A stretch of 64,000 bases of DNA from Beijerinckia sp. 28-YEA-48 (GCF_900104955.1 NZ_FNSI01000001.1:4498001-4562000); one strand, 5' to 3'. Numbered from the stretch's first letter, positions 37,249 through 47,452 are shown. Made by a program: numbers and translations. Notes: generated by a model not told the origin, from the sequence alone.

Positions 37249-39840
37249 TCAGTCGTCAGGACCCGGTTCGAACGCACCACGATCGACACCACCACCCACG
37301 AGGATCTCACGCTTGCCAGCGTGGTTGGCCGCACTGATGAGGCCTTCCTGCTCCATGCGCTCGACCAGCGAGGCGGCCTTATTATAGCCGACCGACAGGC
37401 GGCGTTGGATATAGCTCGTCGAGCATTTGCGGTCGCGCAGGACGATGGCCACGGCGCGATCGTAATAGTCGCTCGATTCCTCGGCATCCATGGAACCCGG
37501 ATAGGCGCTGTCGCCGCCGCCGCCCGCGTCATCGCCACTGTCGTCGTCGGCGGTGATCGCTTCGAGATATTCCGGCGTGCCCTGGGTCTTGAGATGGCCA
37601 ACGATCTTTTCGACTTCCTGGTCCGACACGAAAGGCCCATGGACGCGCGAGATGCGGCCGCCGCCGGCCATATAAAGCATGTCACCTTGGCCAAGCAGCT
37701 GTTCGGCGCCCTGCTCACCCAAAATGGTGCGGCTGTCGATCTTCGACGTCACCTGGAAGGAAATGCGCGTCGGGAAGTTGGCTTTGATGGTGCCGGTGAT
37801 GACGTCGACGGAGGGACGCTGCGTCGCCATGATGAGGTGGATGCCGGCGGCACGCGCCATCTGCGCCAGGCGCTGGATGGCGCCTTCAATATCCTTGCCG
37901 GCGACCATCATCAGGTCGGCCATTTCGTCGACGATGACGACGATGAATGGCAGGCGATCGAGCTTCATCTCTTCCGACTCGAAGATCGCCTCGCCGGTCT
38001 CGCGGTCGTAGCCGGTCTGCACGGTGCGGGTGATGATCTCACCTTTCGCCGCCGCTTCCGTGACACGCGCGTTGAAGCCGTCGATGTTGCGCACACCGAC
38101 CTTCGACATTTTCTTGTAGCGGTCTTCCATCTCGCGCACGGCCCACTTGAGCGCGACGACGGCTTTCTTCGGATCGGTGACGACGGGCGTCAGGAGATGC
38201 GGAATGCCGTCGTAGACGGAGAGTTCCAGCATCTTCGGATCGATCATGATCAGTTTGCAGTCATCGGGTTTGAGCCGATAGAGCAGCGACAGGATCATGG
38301 TGTTGATGGCGACCGACTTGCCCGAGCCGGTGGTGCCGGCGACGAGCAGATGCGGCATGCGCGCCAGATCGACGATCACCGGCTCGCCGCCGATGGTTTT
38401 GCCGAGCGCGATGGTCAGGCGGTGCTTCGATTTCTCGAAATCTTCCGATGCCAGAAGCTCTCTGAGATAAACGGTTTCGCGACGCTGGTTAGGCAGTTCG
38501 ATGCCGATGGCATTGCGCCCCTGCACGACAGCGACGCGGGCCGAGACAGCCGACATGGAGCGGGCGATGTCGTCGGCCAGACCGATGACGCGCGATGACT
38601 TGATGCCAGGTGCGGGCTCAAGTTCGTACAGCGTGACGACCGGGCCGGGGCGCACATTGATGATCTCGCCCTTGACGCCGAAATCATCGAGCACGCCTTC
38701 CAGCAGGCGGGCGTTCTGTTCGAGTGCATCCTCTGACAGTTTGCCGACGGTGAGTTTCTTGGCTTCGCTGAGCAGCAAAAGCGGTGGCAGTTCATAGCGT
38801 GAGCGATCGAGGAAGGAGGGCTGCGCTTCGCGCGACGCACGCTTGCCTGGCTTGATCGCGGCCGGTGGTTTGGCGACGCGTGATTCGGCCGTCAGATCGA
38901 GATCGTGATCGTCGGCGTCATGGCTCGCGGCTTCGCGGGCGACGGGAATGTCGAAGGAGACCGGCGCGTCGATGGTGATGCGGCGCGGCGCTTTGCGTTC
39001 GGTTTCCGGCGGCGCTGCCGCGGGCGCGCGCAATCTTGGCTCCACCAGCTCCGGCTCGTCGCGCTCGTCGAACGCGGGACGCGGCGCTTTGCGGCGCGTC
39101 AGCAGGCGGGCAAGGTTGGCCTTGCCGCGCAGCGCCAGATGGATGGCGCCGCCAAGCATGGTGAGCGCCAGACCCGGCTCGCTGCCACGATCTTCTTCAT
39201 CCTCCGGCTCGGCCGCGGCGCGGGCGCGCTTCTTGGTCGGCGGCAGATCATATTCGTCGGCCAGCGCTTCTTGCTCGTCGGCGGCGACGCGGCCCATGGC
39301 GGCGGTGAAGGCGACGATGGCGATGGCGCCAATGATGGTGGCGAATACGGCAACGACGATGGTGCTGCCGCCGAGCCCGCGCCGGGGCAGGGCCAGCATG
39401 GCATCGCCGATGACGCCGCCGAGGCCGGTCGGCAGCGGCCAGCTGCCGCTCGAGGGGAAGAGCGAGACAATGGCGGCGGCGCAGATCACGCCGGCCACCA
39501 TGCACAGGATGCGGAACGCGACCCGGTCGAGACGCCGGCGCGACAAAAGCGACACGGCCCAGCCGAGAATCGGTGGAATAAAGCCGATCGAGGCCAGACC
39601 GAACAATTGCATGCTCAGGTCGGAAACAACCGCGCCGTTCTTGCCGAGCAGATTGCGGATACGGCCGGAGGCGGCATAGTTCAAGCTAGGGTCGAGCGCT
39701 GACCAGGACATCAGCGCGACGACAAAGCACCCGGCGAGCACCAGCAGCAAAAGACCGGCGCTTTCGGCCAAGCGACGGCCGAAATAGAGGCGGACTGGAT
39801 CGGGAATGCGTTCCAGTACCGATGAATTGTGGGTGCGCAT
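37249..39840 (-). CDS. ftsK: FtsK/SpoIIIE DNA translocase
   Basis: 863 aa. FtsK pumps the chromosome terminus and coordinates segregation with septation. About four N-terminal membrane spans (residues about 20-190) are followed by a Pro/Ala/Glu-rich linker. The motor domain shows Walker A in [17 protein letters not shown] and Walker B in [13 protein letters not shown], with [20 protein letters not shown] nearby. The gamma winged helix ends the protein ([26 protein letters not shown]), binding KOPS-like sequences. ATG at 39840 is preferred to a TTG at 39855. A CtrA-type box lies about 80 bp upstream. Confidence 0.95.
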   Translation of the reverse strand: MRTHNSSVLERIPDPVRLYFGRRLAESAGLLLLVLAGCFVVALMSWSALDPSLNYAASGRIRNLLGKNGAVVSDLSMQLFGLASIGFIPPILGWAVSLLSRRRLDRVAFRILCMVAGVICAAAIVSLFPSSGSWPLPTGLGGVIGDAMLALPRRGLGGSTIVVAVFATIIGAIAIVAFTAAMGRVAADEQEALADEYDLPPTKKRARAAAEPEDEEDRGSEPGLALTMLGGAIHLALRGKANLARLLTRRKAPRPAFDERDEPELVEPRLRAPAAAPPETERKAPRRITIDAPVSFDIPVAREAASHDADDHDLDLTAESRVAKPPAAIKPGKRASREAQPSFLDRSRYELPPLLLLSEAKKLTVGKLSEDALEQNARLLEGVLDDFGVKGEIINVRPGPVVTLYELEPAPGIKSSRVIGLADDIARSMSAVSARVAVVQGRNAIGIELPNQRRETVYLRELLASEDFEKSKHRLTIALGKTIGGEPVIVDLARMPHLLVAGTTGSGKSVAINTMILSLLYRLKPDDCKLIMIDPKMLELSVYDGIPHLLTPVVTDPKKAVVALKWAVREMEDRYKKMSKVGVRNIDGFNARVTEAAAKGEIITRTVQTGYDRETGEAIFESEEMKLDRLPFIVVIVDEMADLMMVAGKDIEGAIQRLAQMARAAGIHLIMATQRPSVDVITGTIKANFPTRISFQVTSKIDSRTILGEQGAEQLLGQGDMLYMAGGGRISRVHGPFVSDQEVEKIVGHLKTQGTPEYLEAITADDDSGDDAGGGGDSAYPGSMDAEESSDYYDRAVAIVLRDRKCSTSYIQRRLSVGYNKAASLVERMEQEGLISAANHAGKREILVGGGVDRGAFEPGPDD

Positions 39841-39916
39841 CGTGCAAGCAAACAATCAGTCGCGAGGAAAGATCTGGCGGGCCGCCGCGTGAGCCTTAAT
39901 GCTACGGCGCGCGCGG

Positions 39917-39931
39917 TTAATGCGCGCTTAA
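39917..39931. promoter_or_regulatory. CtrA-type box upstream of ftsK
   Basis: TTAA (39917-39920), TGCGCGC, TTAA (39928-39931) is an exact TTAA-N7-TTAA match, 77-91 bp before the ftsK start. No other regulator site was recognised in this gap. It suggests cell-cycle control of ftsK if CtrA is present. Confidence 0.5.
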
Positions 39932-39955
39932 CCTTACCCCTCCCCGCCCACAGCA

Positions 39956-39990
39956 TTTTGCCGTTTGACGGCAAGCGCCAAACGGCAAAA
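39956..39990. terminator. Hairpin upstream of the ftsK promoter region
   Basis: A perfect 11-bp stem, TTTTGCCGTTT paired with AAACGGCAAAA around a 13-base loop, sits between the CtrA-type box and a second terminator. With A/T on both flanks it could terminate in either direction and insulate ftsK from the genes on its right. Confidence 0.6.
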
Positions 39991-40012
39991 GATCTTGAAA
40001 AATAAGAGGTTA

Positions 40013-40044
40013 AAAACCGCGTTTCCATCGAAACGCGGTTTTTT
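40013..40044. terminator. Bidirectional terminator after the molybdenum hydroxylase operon
   Basis: A perfect 13-bp stem, AAAACCGCGTTTC-CATC-GAAACGCGGTTTT, begins just after the stop of the large hydroxylase subunit. The core CGCGTTTC/GAAACGCG also occurs in the terminator near 46008. Confidence 0.85.
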
Positions 40045-40045
40045 C

Positions 40046-42247
40046 TTAGGTCGACAGGTGTTTGAGGATCGGCAGTTTGCGAACCGTTTTCCCCGTTGCC
40101 GCGCGCAGCGCATTGGCCACCGCGGGTCCGATCGGCGGCACACCGGGTTCGCCAACGCCTGTCGGCGGCTCGTTGGACGCTACGATATGAACCTCCACCT
40201 TCGGCATCTGGTTGATGCGTAGGGGCGTGTAGGTGTCATAGTTCTGCTGGTCGACCACACCGCCGGTCAATGTCAGCTCCTCCTGCAGGATCGCGCCCAG
40301 CCCGAAGCCGATGCCACCTTCCATTTGGGCGCGGACCTGATCGGGGTTGATCGCCGTGCCGCAATCGACGGCGCAGACGACGCGGTCGACCGAGAAGTCG
40401 GCGCCACTTTTGACGGTGATCTCGACCACCTGGGCGACAAAGGTCGAGAAGCTTTCGTGCAGCGCCACGCCGCGGAAGCGGCCTTGCGCCAACGGCGTTC
40501 CCCAACCAGCCTTTTCGGCGGCAAGTTTGAGCACGGCGGCATGCCGTGGGTGCTTGTCGAGCATCGCCAGCCTGAAATCGATCGGATCGCGCTTGGCAGC
40601 TGCCGCGAGCTCGTCGATGAAGGTTTCCACCGCGTAGGCTGTATGGGTGGAGCCGACCGAACGCCACCACAGCACAGGGATTTTTGTCGCGACCGTGGTG
40701 AGATCGATTTTCAGGTTCGGGATCGCATAGGGCATGGTGGCCGCGCCCTCGACCGAGGTCGGGTCGATCCCGTCCTTGATCATCATAGCGAACGGGCCGC
40801 CGTCCATGATCGACTGGCCGACGATATGGTCATAGAGCGCGACCAGTTTGCCGTCTTTGTCGAGGCTTGCTTTCATCGCATGCACGTAAGCTGGCCGGTA
40901 GCGACCACCGCGCATGTCGTTCTCACGCGTCCACTGCACCTTCACTGGCTTGCCAGGGCCGAGCGCCTTGGCGATGGCCACCGCTTCGGCGATCAGATCG
41001 CCATCGGAGACAGCGCGACGACCAAAGCTGCCGCCGGTTTTCATCACATGCAGACTGACCTTGTCTGGTGTGGTGCCGGCGACCTGCGCGGCGATGGCCT
41101 GGTAGAGATCAGGCATCTGGTGGCCGCCCCAAACGTCGACGCGACCGTCTTCACTGATGCGGGCGACAGCATTGAGCGGTTCTATGGCCGCATGGGCCAG
41201 ATAGGGAAACTCATAGGCCGCTTCGATCGTCTGCGCCCCGGCGCCGGCATTGGCGAAGGCGCCAGCGACGTCGCCGTCGTTGCGCGCCGTAACCGCAGCT
41301 GGGCCCTTGGCGAGTTTCTCATACTCATTGAGCAGATCAGCGCTGCCACGTTGCTCGGCATTGCTCTCGTCCCATAGAACTGTCGTCAGATCGCGTCCCT
41401 TCAACGCGGTCCACATGTCGCGGCCGACCACGGCGACGCCGCGCGGGATCTGCACGACATCGACGATGCCGTTGAGGGCCTTCGCCTTCGACGCATCGAA
41501 GCTCTTCACTTGGGCGCCGAACTTGGGCGGATGAATCATCACCGCCGTCAGCAGGCCGTCCATCTTCAGATCGATCGTGTAGGGTTGCTTGCCGTTTGTC
41601 TTGCCGGCCGAATCGTAGCGCTTGAGCGTGCTTGAGCCGATCTGCGTCCAGCGCTCACGCGGCTTTAGCGGCACATTGGTAGGCACGGGGAGTGCCGCCG
41701 CCGCCGTCGCTAGATCGCCGAACGTCGCCGTCCGACCGGAGGCGTTGGAGAGCGTCCCAGCCGCGACTTTGATCTCGCTTTCCGGCACATTCCATTGTTT
41801 CGCCGCAGCCGCTACCAGCATGGCGCGGGCCGTGGCGCCGGCCTTGCGATAGCGTTCCCAGGACGAGGCCATTGAGGTCGAGCCGCCGGTGCCTTGGAAA
41901 GCTCCGCCCATGGCGAGATTGCCGTAGAGAGACGGATTGCCCGAGGCGCCGATTACATCGACCTGGCTCCAATCGCCGCCCAGTTCCTCCATCACCAGCG
42001 TGGCGACACCGAAATAGGAGCCCTGACCCATTTCGAATTGCGAGGAATGGATCACGATCCGATTGTTGGCTGTGATTCCGACATAGGCCTGGAACGGATT
42101 TGGTGCTGTCGCAGCCTGAGCCAGCGCCGGTGCGGCAACGACCAACTGGTACCCCACAGTCAGGCCGGCTGCCGTGGCCGCCGTGCCGATGAGAAAGTGT
42201 CGGCGGGTTGGTTGGGCGGCGCCTGTTTGTGAGCGGAAGTGCAACAT
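40046..42247 (-). CDS. Molybdenum hydroxylase large subunit, IorB-like, exported
   Basis: 733 aa. The N-terminus has a twin-arginine signal (QPTRRHFLIGTAATAAGLTVG ... APALAQ), typical of the isoquinoline 1-oxidoreductase beta branch of the xanthine dehydrogenase family. Two Ald_Xan_dh_C2-type halves follow, with GGSFGRRAVSDGDLIAEAV, VWWRSVGSTHTAYAVETFIDELA-like VLWWRSVGSTHTAYAVE, and the end GVGEPGVPPIGPAVANAL. It binds a molybdopterin cytosine dinucleotide and hydroxylates N-heterocycles or oxidises aldehydes; the real substrate is unknown. The small Fe-S subunit is 2 bases upstream. No XdhC-type maturation gene or FAD subunit is seen. Confidence 0.9.
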   Translation of the reverse strand: MLHFRSQTGAAQPTRRHFLIGTAATAAGLTVGYQLVVAAPALAQAATAPNPFQAYVGITANNRIVIHSSQFEMGQGSYFGVATLVMEELGGDWSQVDVIGASGNPSLYGNLAMGGAFQGTGGSTSMASSWERYRKAGATARAMLVAAAAKQWNVPESEIKVAAGTLSNASGRTATFGDLATAAAALPVPTNVPLKPRERWTQIGSSTLKRYDSAGKTNGKQPYTIDLKMDGLLTAVMIHPPKFGAQVKSFDASKAKALNGIVDVVQIPRGVAVVGRDMWTALKGRDLTTVLWDESNAEQRGSADLLNEYEKLAKGPAAVTARNDGDVAGAFANAGAGAQTIEAAYEFPYLAHAAIEPLNAVARISEDGRVDVWGGHQMPDLYQAIAAQVAGTTPDKVSLHVMKTGGSFGRRAVSDGDLIAEAVAIAKALGPGKPVKVQWTRENDMRGGRYRPAYVHAMKASLDKDGKLVALYDHIVGQSIMDGGPFAMMIKDGIDPTSVEGAATMPYAIPNLKIDLTTVATKIPVLWWRSVGSTHTAYAVETFIDELAAAAKRDPIDFRLAMLDKHPRHAAVLKLAAEKAGWGTPLAQGRFRGVALHESFSTFVAQVVEITVKSGADFSVDRVVCAVDCGTAINPDQVRAQMEGGIGFGLGAILQEELTLTGGVVDQQNYDTYTPLRINQMPKVEVHIVASNEPPTGVGEPGVPPIGPAVANALRAATGKTVRKLPILKHLST

Positions 42248-42249
42248 GA

Positions 42250-42708
42250 TCAGCCTCCCAGCCGGTTGGAGGCTTCATGGATGGCGGCGCGGATGCGGTG
42301 ATAGGTGGCGCAGCGGCAGAGGTTGCCGCTCATCGCCGAATCGATGTCCTCGTCCGTGGGTTTGGGCGTGTCGGTCAAAAGTGCGGTAGCCGACATGATC
42401 TGGCCGGACTGACAGTAGCCACATTGCGGGACGTCGAGTTCGGTCCAAACCGTCTGTACGGCTTCCGCGACTTTGCCCGAGAGGCCCTCGATGGTGGTGA
42501 TCGACGCGCCGTCGATATTGCTGATTTCAGTCTGGCACGCGCGCACTGGAGATCCGTCGACGTGGACGGTGCAAGCGCCGCATTGCGCCATGCCGCAACC
42601 GAACTTCGTGCCGGTCAGGCCAATCACATCGCGGATGGCCCACAGCAAAGGCATCTGTGGGTCAACGTCCAGCGTGTGTGCTTTGCCGTTGAGGGTGAAA
42701 GCAACCAT
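42250..42708 (-). CDS. [2Fe-2S] small subunit of the molybdenum hydroxylase, IorA-like
   Basis: 152 aa. Two iron-sulphur clusters are indicated: the plant-ferredoxin-type set GCGMAQCGACTVHVDGSPVRAC and the second set PQCGYCQSGQIM ... NLCRCATYHRIR. It passes electrons from the molybdenum centre in the partner encoded 2 bases downstream. It has no export signal itself, as usual; it is carried by the twin-arginine signal of the large subunit. ATG at 42708 is chosen because GAGGAG lies 6-7 bases before it; a start at 42732 adds eight residues. Confidence 0.92.
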   Translation of the reverse strand: MVAFTLNGKAHTLDVDPQMPLLWAIRDVIGLTGTKFGCGMAQCGACTVHVDGSPVRACQTEISNIDGASITTIEGLSGKVAEAVQTVWTELDVPQCGYCQSGQIMSATALLTDTPKPTDEDIDSAMSGNLCRCATYHRIRAAIHEASNRLGG

Positions 42709-42923
42709 TCTGCGCTCCTCTATGAGCTTCAATCTTTATGAGGTCTGTCGTCAGCGCCGAGGGAGGGAACGGGGCGGCGCGTGGCTCTGAGAGTCGTGGG
42801 GTTGCGAAGCGATCTGATCAAGTGCGGCTCACGCCGTTGTGAAGTGTCACAGCGCCTGGAGAAAATAACTCCGGGCAGAATTAAATATCTGTCGAAGGAC
42901 GATGGGTAGAGCCGCAAACAAAA

Positions 42924-42945
42924 ACGGCGCCCCTTAGGGCGCCGT
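42924..42945 (-). terminator. Terminator after amtB
   Basis: ACGGCGCCC-CTTA-GGGCGCCGT has a perfect 9-bp stem. On the minus strand it is followed by a T-run (TTTTTGTTTG), so it ends glnK-amtB transcription. The core ACGGCGCC/GGCGCCGT recurs in the terminator at 11188. Confidence 0.85.
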
Positions 42946-42968
42946 CTGTTGTTGTAAATATTGGACTA

Positions 42969-44459
42969 TCAGTTGTTGTAAGCGCGCTCGCCGTGTTCGG
43001 CGACGTCGAGACCTTCGCGCTCCTGATCGGGGGCGACGCGCAGGCCGACGATCAGATCGACGATCTTGTAGAGGATCGCCGAGCCGATGCCGGACCACAG
43101 CAGGGTGAAGACGACCGCTTTCACCTGAGCCATGAAGGCCGGGGCGAATTCATAGGCCGCGAGGACCATTTCGCCCGGCTTGCTCTCGTAGTCGGCGATG
43201 CCGGCGCCGCCCAGGGCCTGGTTGACCAGGATGCCGGTGCCCAGAGCGCCGATGATGCCGCCGATGCAATGGATGCCAAAGACATCGAGCGTGTCGTCAT
43301 AGCCGAGCTTGTTCTTCACGGTGGCCACGAAGAAGAAGCAGATCGCACCGGCGACAATGCCGAGGACGATCGAACCCATCGGTCCGGCGAAACCCGATGC
43401 CGGCGTGATGGCGACGAGACCGGCGATGGCGCCAGAGACCATGCCGAGGAGCGATGGCTTGCCCTTCGCACCCCATTCCGCGAACAGCCAGGCGAGAGCC
43501 GCGGCCGACGTGGCGACGAAGGTGTTGAGGAAGGCCATGGCGGTGGTGCCGTTGGCTTCGAGGTTCGAGCCGGCGTTGAAGCCGAACCAGCCGAACCACA
43601 GCAGCGAGGCGCCAACCATGGTCAGGGTCAGGGAGTGCGGCGCCATCATTTCTTTCGGATAGCCGATGCGCTTGCCGAGCATCAGACAGCCGACGAGACC
43701 GGCGATACCAGCATTGATGTGAACGACCGTGCCGCCGGCGAAGTCGAGCGCACCCCATTTGAACAGCATGCCCGCGTCGGCCTTGACCTCATCGAGCTTA
43801 GCCATCGCCAGTTTCTTGGCAGCTTCATCGGTCGCAGCAGCAACCGCCTTGGCGGCATCGCCGATCGCGTCCGGGCCGCCCCAGTACCAAACCATGTGGG
43901 CCATTGGGAAATAGATCAGAGTGACCCAGAGGATGGTGAACAGCACCAGTGCCGAGAACTTCATGCGTTCGGCGAAGGCGCCGACGATGAGAGCCGGTGT
44001 GATGCAGGCGAAGGTCATCTGGAAGGACAGATAGGCCATTTCAGGAACGACGACGCCGTTCGAGAAGGTGCCAGCCGTCGTTTCCGGCGTGACGCCCATC
44101 AGGAAGGCCTTGGAGAAGCCGCCGACGAAATCGTTAAGGCTGCCACCATTGGTGAAGGCCATCGAGTAGCCGTAGAGCACCCAGATGATCGAGACGAGAC
44201 AGACGATCATGAAGACCTGGGTAAGGACCGACAACATGTTCTTGCTGCGGACGAGACCGCCGTAGAACAGAGCGAGGCCTGGGATGGACATCAGCATGAC
44301 GAAGGCGGTGGCGACGAGCAGCCAGGCCGTGTCGCCCTTGTTGGGGACGGGGGCGGCTGCGGCGGCCTGCGCGAAAGCTGGCAGGGCCGAGCCGAGCGCG
44401 AATGTGCAGGCAAGGCCAATTAAGCCGCCAACCCTGCCGAGATTAGGTGTCATTTTCAT
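42969..44459 (-). CDS. amtB: Ammonium transporter AmtB
   Basis: 496 aa. A cleavable signal (MTPNLGRVGGLIGLACTFALGSALPAFAQ) and eleven membrane spans are seen. Family motifs: MLMSIPGLALFYGGLVRSKN and DFAGGTVVHINAGIAGLVG; the twin-His region includes GIHCIGGIIGALGTGIL. It conducts ammonium into the cell and is blocked by the GlnK trimer. I chose ATG at 44459 because AGGAG lies upstream at good spacing; longer frames toward 44648 are Pro/Ser-rich and overlap glnK. It follows glnK by 31 bases, the classic operon. Confidence 0.95.
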   Translation of the reverse strand: MKMTPNLGRVGGLIGLACTFALGSALPAFAQAAAAAPVPNKGDTAWLLVATAFVMLMSIPGLALFYGGLVRSKNMLSVLTQVFMIVCLVSIIWVLYGYSMAFTNGGSLNDFVGGFSKAFLMGVTPETTAGTFSNGVVVPEMAYLSFQMTFACITPALIVGAFAERMKFSALVLFTILWVTLIYFPMAHMVWYWGGPDAIGDAAKAVAAATDEAAKKLAMAKLDEVKADAGMLFKWGALDFAGGTVVHINAGIAGLVGCLMLGKRIGYPKEMMAPHSLTLTMVGASLLWFGWFGFNAGSNLEANGTTAMAFLNTFVATSAAALAWLFAEWGAKGKPSLLGMVSGAIAGLVAITPASGFAGPMGSIVLGIVAGAICFFFVATVKNKLGYDDTLDVFGIHCIGGIIGALGTGILVNQALGGAGIADYESKPGEMVLAAYEFAPAFMAQVKAVVFTLLWSGIGSAILYKIVDLIVGLRVAPDQEREGLDVAEHGERAYNN

Positions 44460-44490
44460 CGTTAAAAGCTCCTGGAGGAAAGGCGATGGC

Positions 44491-44886
<396 letters not shown>

Positions 44887-44928
44887 TCACGCGGCGCATC
44901 GTACGGACGGCCTCGTGCCCGTTTGGGA

Positions 44929-44944
44929 ATCAATCTGCGTGCCA
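44929..44944 (-). promoter_or_regulatory. Sigma-54-like promoter of glnK-amtB
   Basis: On the minus strand this reads TGGCAC-GCAGA-TTGAT. The -24 half is a perfect TGGCAC, and the -12 half differs from TTGC(A/T) at one key base. Spacing is correct. It stands about 100 bases before glnK, consistent with NtrC/sigma-54 control as in other proteobacteria, but the weak -12 half makes it tentative. Confidence 0.5.
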
Positions 44945-45089
44945 AATGACTTGGGCGGGACTCGTGCCGCGATTCAGCGCATAGCGAAGGAAGCGAGAGA
45001 CTATTTTTTATGCAGAAGTGGGTCGATCGCCTAGGATCTAGGCGTCATGAGCTCGGCAGGCGGAGATCCTGAGTCTCGGAGATCTTCGA

Positions 45090-45968
45090 TCAGGCTTTGG
45101 GCCTGATCAGCCCTTCCTGGGCGACCGAGGCCACCAGGTCCCCGTTGCGGGCATAGATGCCGCCCCGGGTGAGCCCGAGCGCGCCATTGGCATTGGGGCT
45201 GTCCTGGACATAGAGCAGCCAGTCGTCAGCGCGGAACGGCCGATGGAACCACAGGGCGTGGTCGAGGCTCGCCGCCTGGACCGTCGGGCTGAACACGGTG
45301 GTGCCGTGGGTCACCAGCGAGGTGTCGAGCAGGGTCATGTCGGAGAGATAGGCGAGCACGGCGCGGTGGATGCTTGGATCGTCGGGTAGGGGCCGGGTGG
45401 CGCGCACCCAGGCGCGCTGCTGCGCCGGCCGGTTTTCACCGTCTTTCAGCGGCAGATAGCGGCCCAGATCGACCGGGCGCAGTTCGATCGGCCGCTCGCC
45501 GGTGAAATATTGCTTGATGACTGGCGGAATGAGCTCGCCGTAATTCTTGATGATCTCCGCGAGGCTCGGCAGCGAATCCGGATCGGGGACGTCCGAGGGC
45601 ATCGGGGTCTGATGCGAGAAACCCTCTTCCTCGATGTGAAAGGACGCCGAAAGGAAGAAGATCACCTGGCCGTTCTGGATGGCGACGCAGCGCCGGGTCG
45701 AGAAACTGCGGCCGTCGCGCACCCGCTCCACCTGATAGACGATGGGTTTCGAGGAATCGCCGGGCAGGATGAAATAGCCGTGCAAGGAATGCATGGCCTT
45801 GTCGGGCTCGACCGTGCGCGCCACCGCAGTCACGGCCTGTGCGATCACCAGGCCGCCGAAAGTGCGACGCCAGCTGGTGCGCAGGCCGACACCGCGAAAA
45901 ATGGTCTCCTCGATCTGTTCGAGATCGAGAAGATGCAGAATATCGTTGTCGCTGTTGTCGCTGGCCAT
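45090..45968 (-). CDS. tesB: Acyl-CoA thioesterase II (TesB-like)
   Basis: 292 aa, a double hot-dog protein. It hydrolyses acyl-CoA to free acid and CoA. Landmarks: LLDLEQIEETIFRGVGLRTSWRRTFGGLVIAQAVTAVARTV, the HGYFILPGDSSKPIVYQVERVRDGRSFSTRRCVAIQNG segment, and the second catalytic half with LDHALWFHRPFRADDWLLYVQDSPNANGALGLTRGGIYARNGDLVASVAQEGLIR. The catalytic Asp lies in SLDHALW. ATG at 45968 is preferred over a GTG at 45977. It sits between two ammonium-transporter loci with no obvious functional link. Confidence 0.92.
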   Translation of the reverse strand: MASDNSDNDILHLLDLEQIEETIFRGVGLRTSWRRTFGGLVIAQAVTAVARTVEPDKAMHSLHGYFILPGDSSKPIVYQVERVRDGRSFSTRRCVAIQNGQVIFFLSASFHIEEEGFSHQTPMPSDVPDPDSLPSLAEIIKNYGELIPPVIKQYFTGERPIELRPVDLGRYLPLKDGENRPAQQRAWVRATRPLPDDPSIHRAVLAYLSDMTLLDTSLVTHGTTVFSPTVQAASLDHALWFHRPFRADDWLLYVQDSPNANGALGLTRGGIYARNGDLVASVAQEGLIRPKA

Positions 45969-46007
45969 CAAACACACCCGGAAAACGGTCGTTGACCTAC
46001 CTAGAGC

Positions 46008-46035
46008 AAATCGCGTTTCGATAGAAACGCGATTT
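46008..46035. terminator. Hairpin terminator after the second ammonium transporter gene
   Basis: A perfect 12-bp stem AAATCGCGTTTC-GATA-GAAACGCGATTT sits between the second ammonium transporter gene and tesB. It shares CGCGTTTC/GAAACGCG with the terminator near 40013. Confidence 0.7.
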
Positions 46036-46100
46036 TGCCCAGGATCGCCAAACTGCGAACCCTATGAGGGCTGTTCGCACCGGCTCGTCAAATCAACCGA

Positions 46101-47408
46101 TTAGGGATGAAGCGCCTCACCGTGCAGAGACAGGTCGAGGCCCTCGCGCTCCTGATCGGAAGAGACGCGCAGGCCGATGGTGAGATCGAGCGCTTTCAGC
46201 ACCACGGCAGTGCCAATCACGCACCAAACGATGGTGACGATGACGCCAATGGCCTGAATGCCGAGCTGGCGGACATTGCCTTCGATCAGGCCGGCGACGC
46301 CAGGCGCATCCGACGAGGCCGAGAGGGCCGCCGTGGCGAAAATGCCGGCGCACAGCGTGCCGAGAATGCCACCGACGCCGTGAACGCCAAAGACGTCGAG
46401 GGAATCGTCGTATTTCAGGCGCATCTTGATGACGGTGCAGAAATAGAAGCAGACGATGCCTGCAACCGCGCCAATGACGAGGCCATGCCAGGGTAGGACG
46501 TAGCCGGAGGCCGGCGTGATCGTGCCGAGGCCGGCGATGGCGCCAGAAATCACGCCAAGCACCGAGGGTTTGCCGCGTTCGATCCATTCGAGCGCGCTCC
46601 AGGTGATGGCGCCGGCGCAGGCTGCGAGATGGGTGGCGACAATGGCGAAGACCGCCCGCGAGCCGGCGCCCAGCGCCGATCCACCGTTGAAGCCAAACCA
46701 GCCGACCCAGAGCAGGCCGGTGCCGACCACCGCCAGGGTGAGATCGAACGGCGACATGTTCTCGCGGCCCCAGCCCTGGCGGCTGCCGATCATGTAAACA
46801 GCGACGAGGCCAGCGACACCGGCATTGATATGGACCACCGTGCCGCCGGCGAAGTCGATGACGCCAAGGCTCGCCAGCCAACCGCCGCCCCACACCATAT
46901 GTGCCAGCGGCACATAGACGATGAACAGCCAAAGCACGCAGAACCAGCAGAAGGCGGAGAATTTCATGCGATCAGCAACGGCGCCGCCGACCAGCGCGCA
47001 GGTGATGATCGCGAAGGTCATCTGATAGGCGGCGAACAGCAGTTCGGGGATGGTCTTGGCCAGGGGATTGATCGAATCGAGGCCAATGCCAGCGAAGAAC
47101 AGGCGATCAAAAGAGCCGAAAATGCTGCCCTCACCAGCGAAGGTCAGCGAATAGCCAGCGACAAACCATAGGATCGAGACGATGGCCGTGGCGGCGGCGC
47201 ATTGCGCCATGGTCGCCAGCACGTTCTTCTTGCGCACCATGCCGCAATAAAACAAAGCCAGACCCGGGAGGGTCATCATCAGAACCAGGCCGGTGGCGAT
47301 GATCATGAAGCCGGTATCGGCGGTGTCGATCCTGGCGCCGTCCTGTGCATGCGCCGCCGTTGCCGTCAGCACGCTTCCTGCGGCGGCTACCCATCCCATA
47401 CGCTTCAT
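46101..47408 (-). CDS. amtB: Second ammonium transporter (Amt family)
   Basis: 435 aa. It has a signal-like N-terminus (MGWVAAAGSVLTATAAHAQ) and eleven membrane spans. Motifs match AmtB: TLPGLALFYCGMVRKKN, DFAGGTVVHINAGVAGLVAVYMIG, and VFGVHGVGGILGTLCAGIF with the twin-His region. It is 61 residues shorter than the amtB product at 42969 because it lacks the large periplasmic insertion seen there. No glnK is adjacent. The sigma-54-like promoter 45 bp upstream suggests nitrogen-limited expression. It may be an alternative transporter or sensor. Confidence 0.94.
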   Translation of the reverse strand: MKRMGWVAAAGSVLTATAAHAQDGARIDTADTGFMIIATGLVLMMTLPGLALFYCGMVRKKNVLATMAQCAAATAIVSILWFVAGYSLTFAGEGSIFGSFDRLFFAGIGLDSINPLAKTIPELLFAAYQMTFAIITCALVGGAVADRMKFSAFCWFCVLWLFIVYVPLAHMVWGGGWLASLGVIDFAGGTVVHINAGVAGLVAVYMIGSRQGWGRENMSPFDLTLAVVGTGLLWVGWFGFNGGSALGAGSRAVFAIVATHLAACAGAITWSALEWIERGKPSVLGVISGAIAGLGTITPASGYVLPWHGLVIGAVAGIVCFYFCTVIKMRLKYDDSLDVFGVHGVGGILGTLCAGIFATAALSASSDAPGVAGLIEGNVRQLGIQAIGVIVTIVWCVIGTAVVLKALDLTIGLRVSSDQEREGLDLSLHGEALHP

Positions 47409-47452
47409 CTCAGATGCCCCTGCCTAGAAATCCTGCATATGGCGAAATTCTA

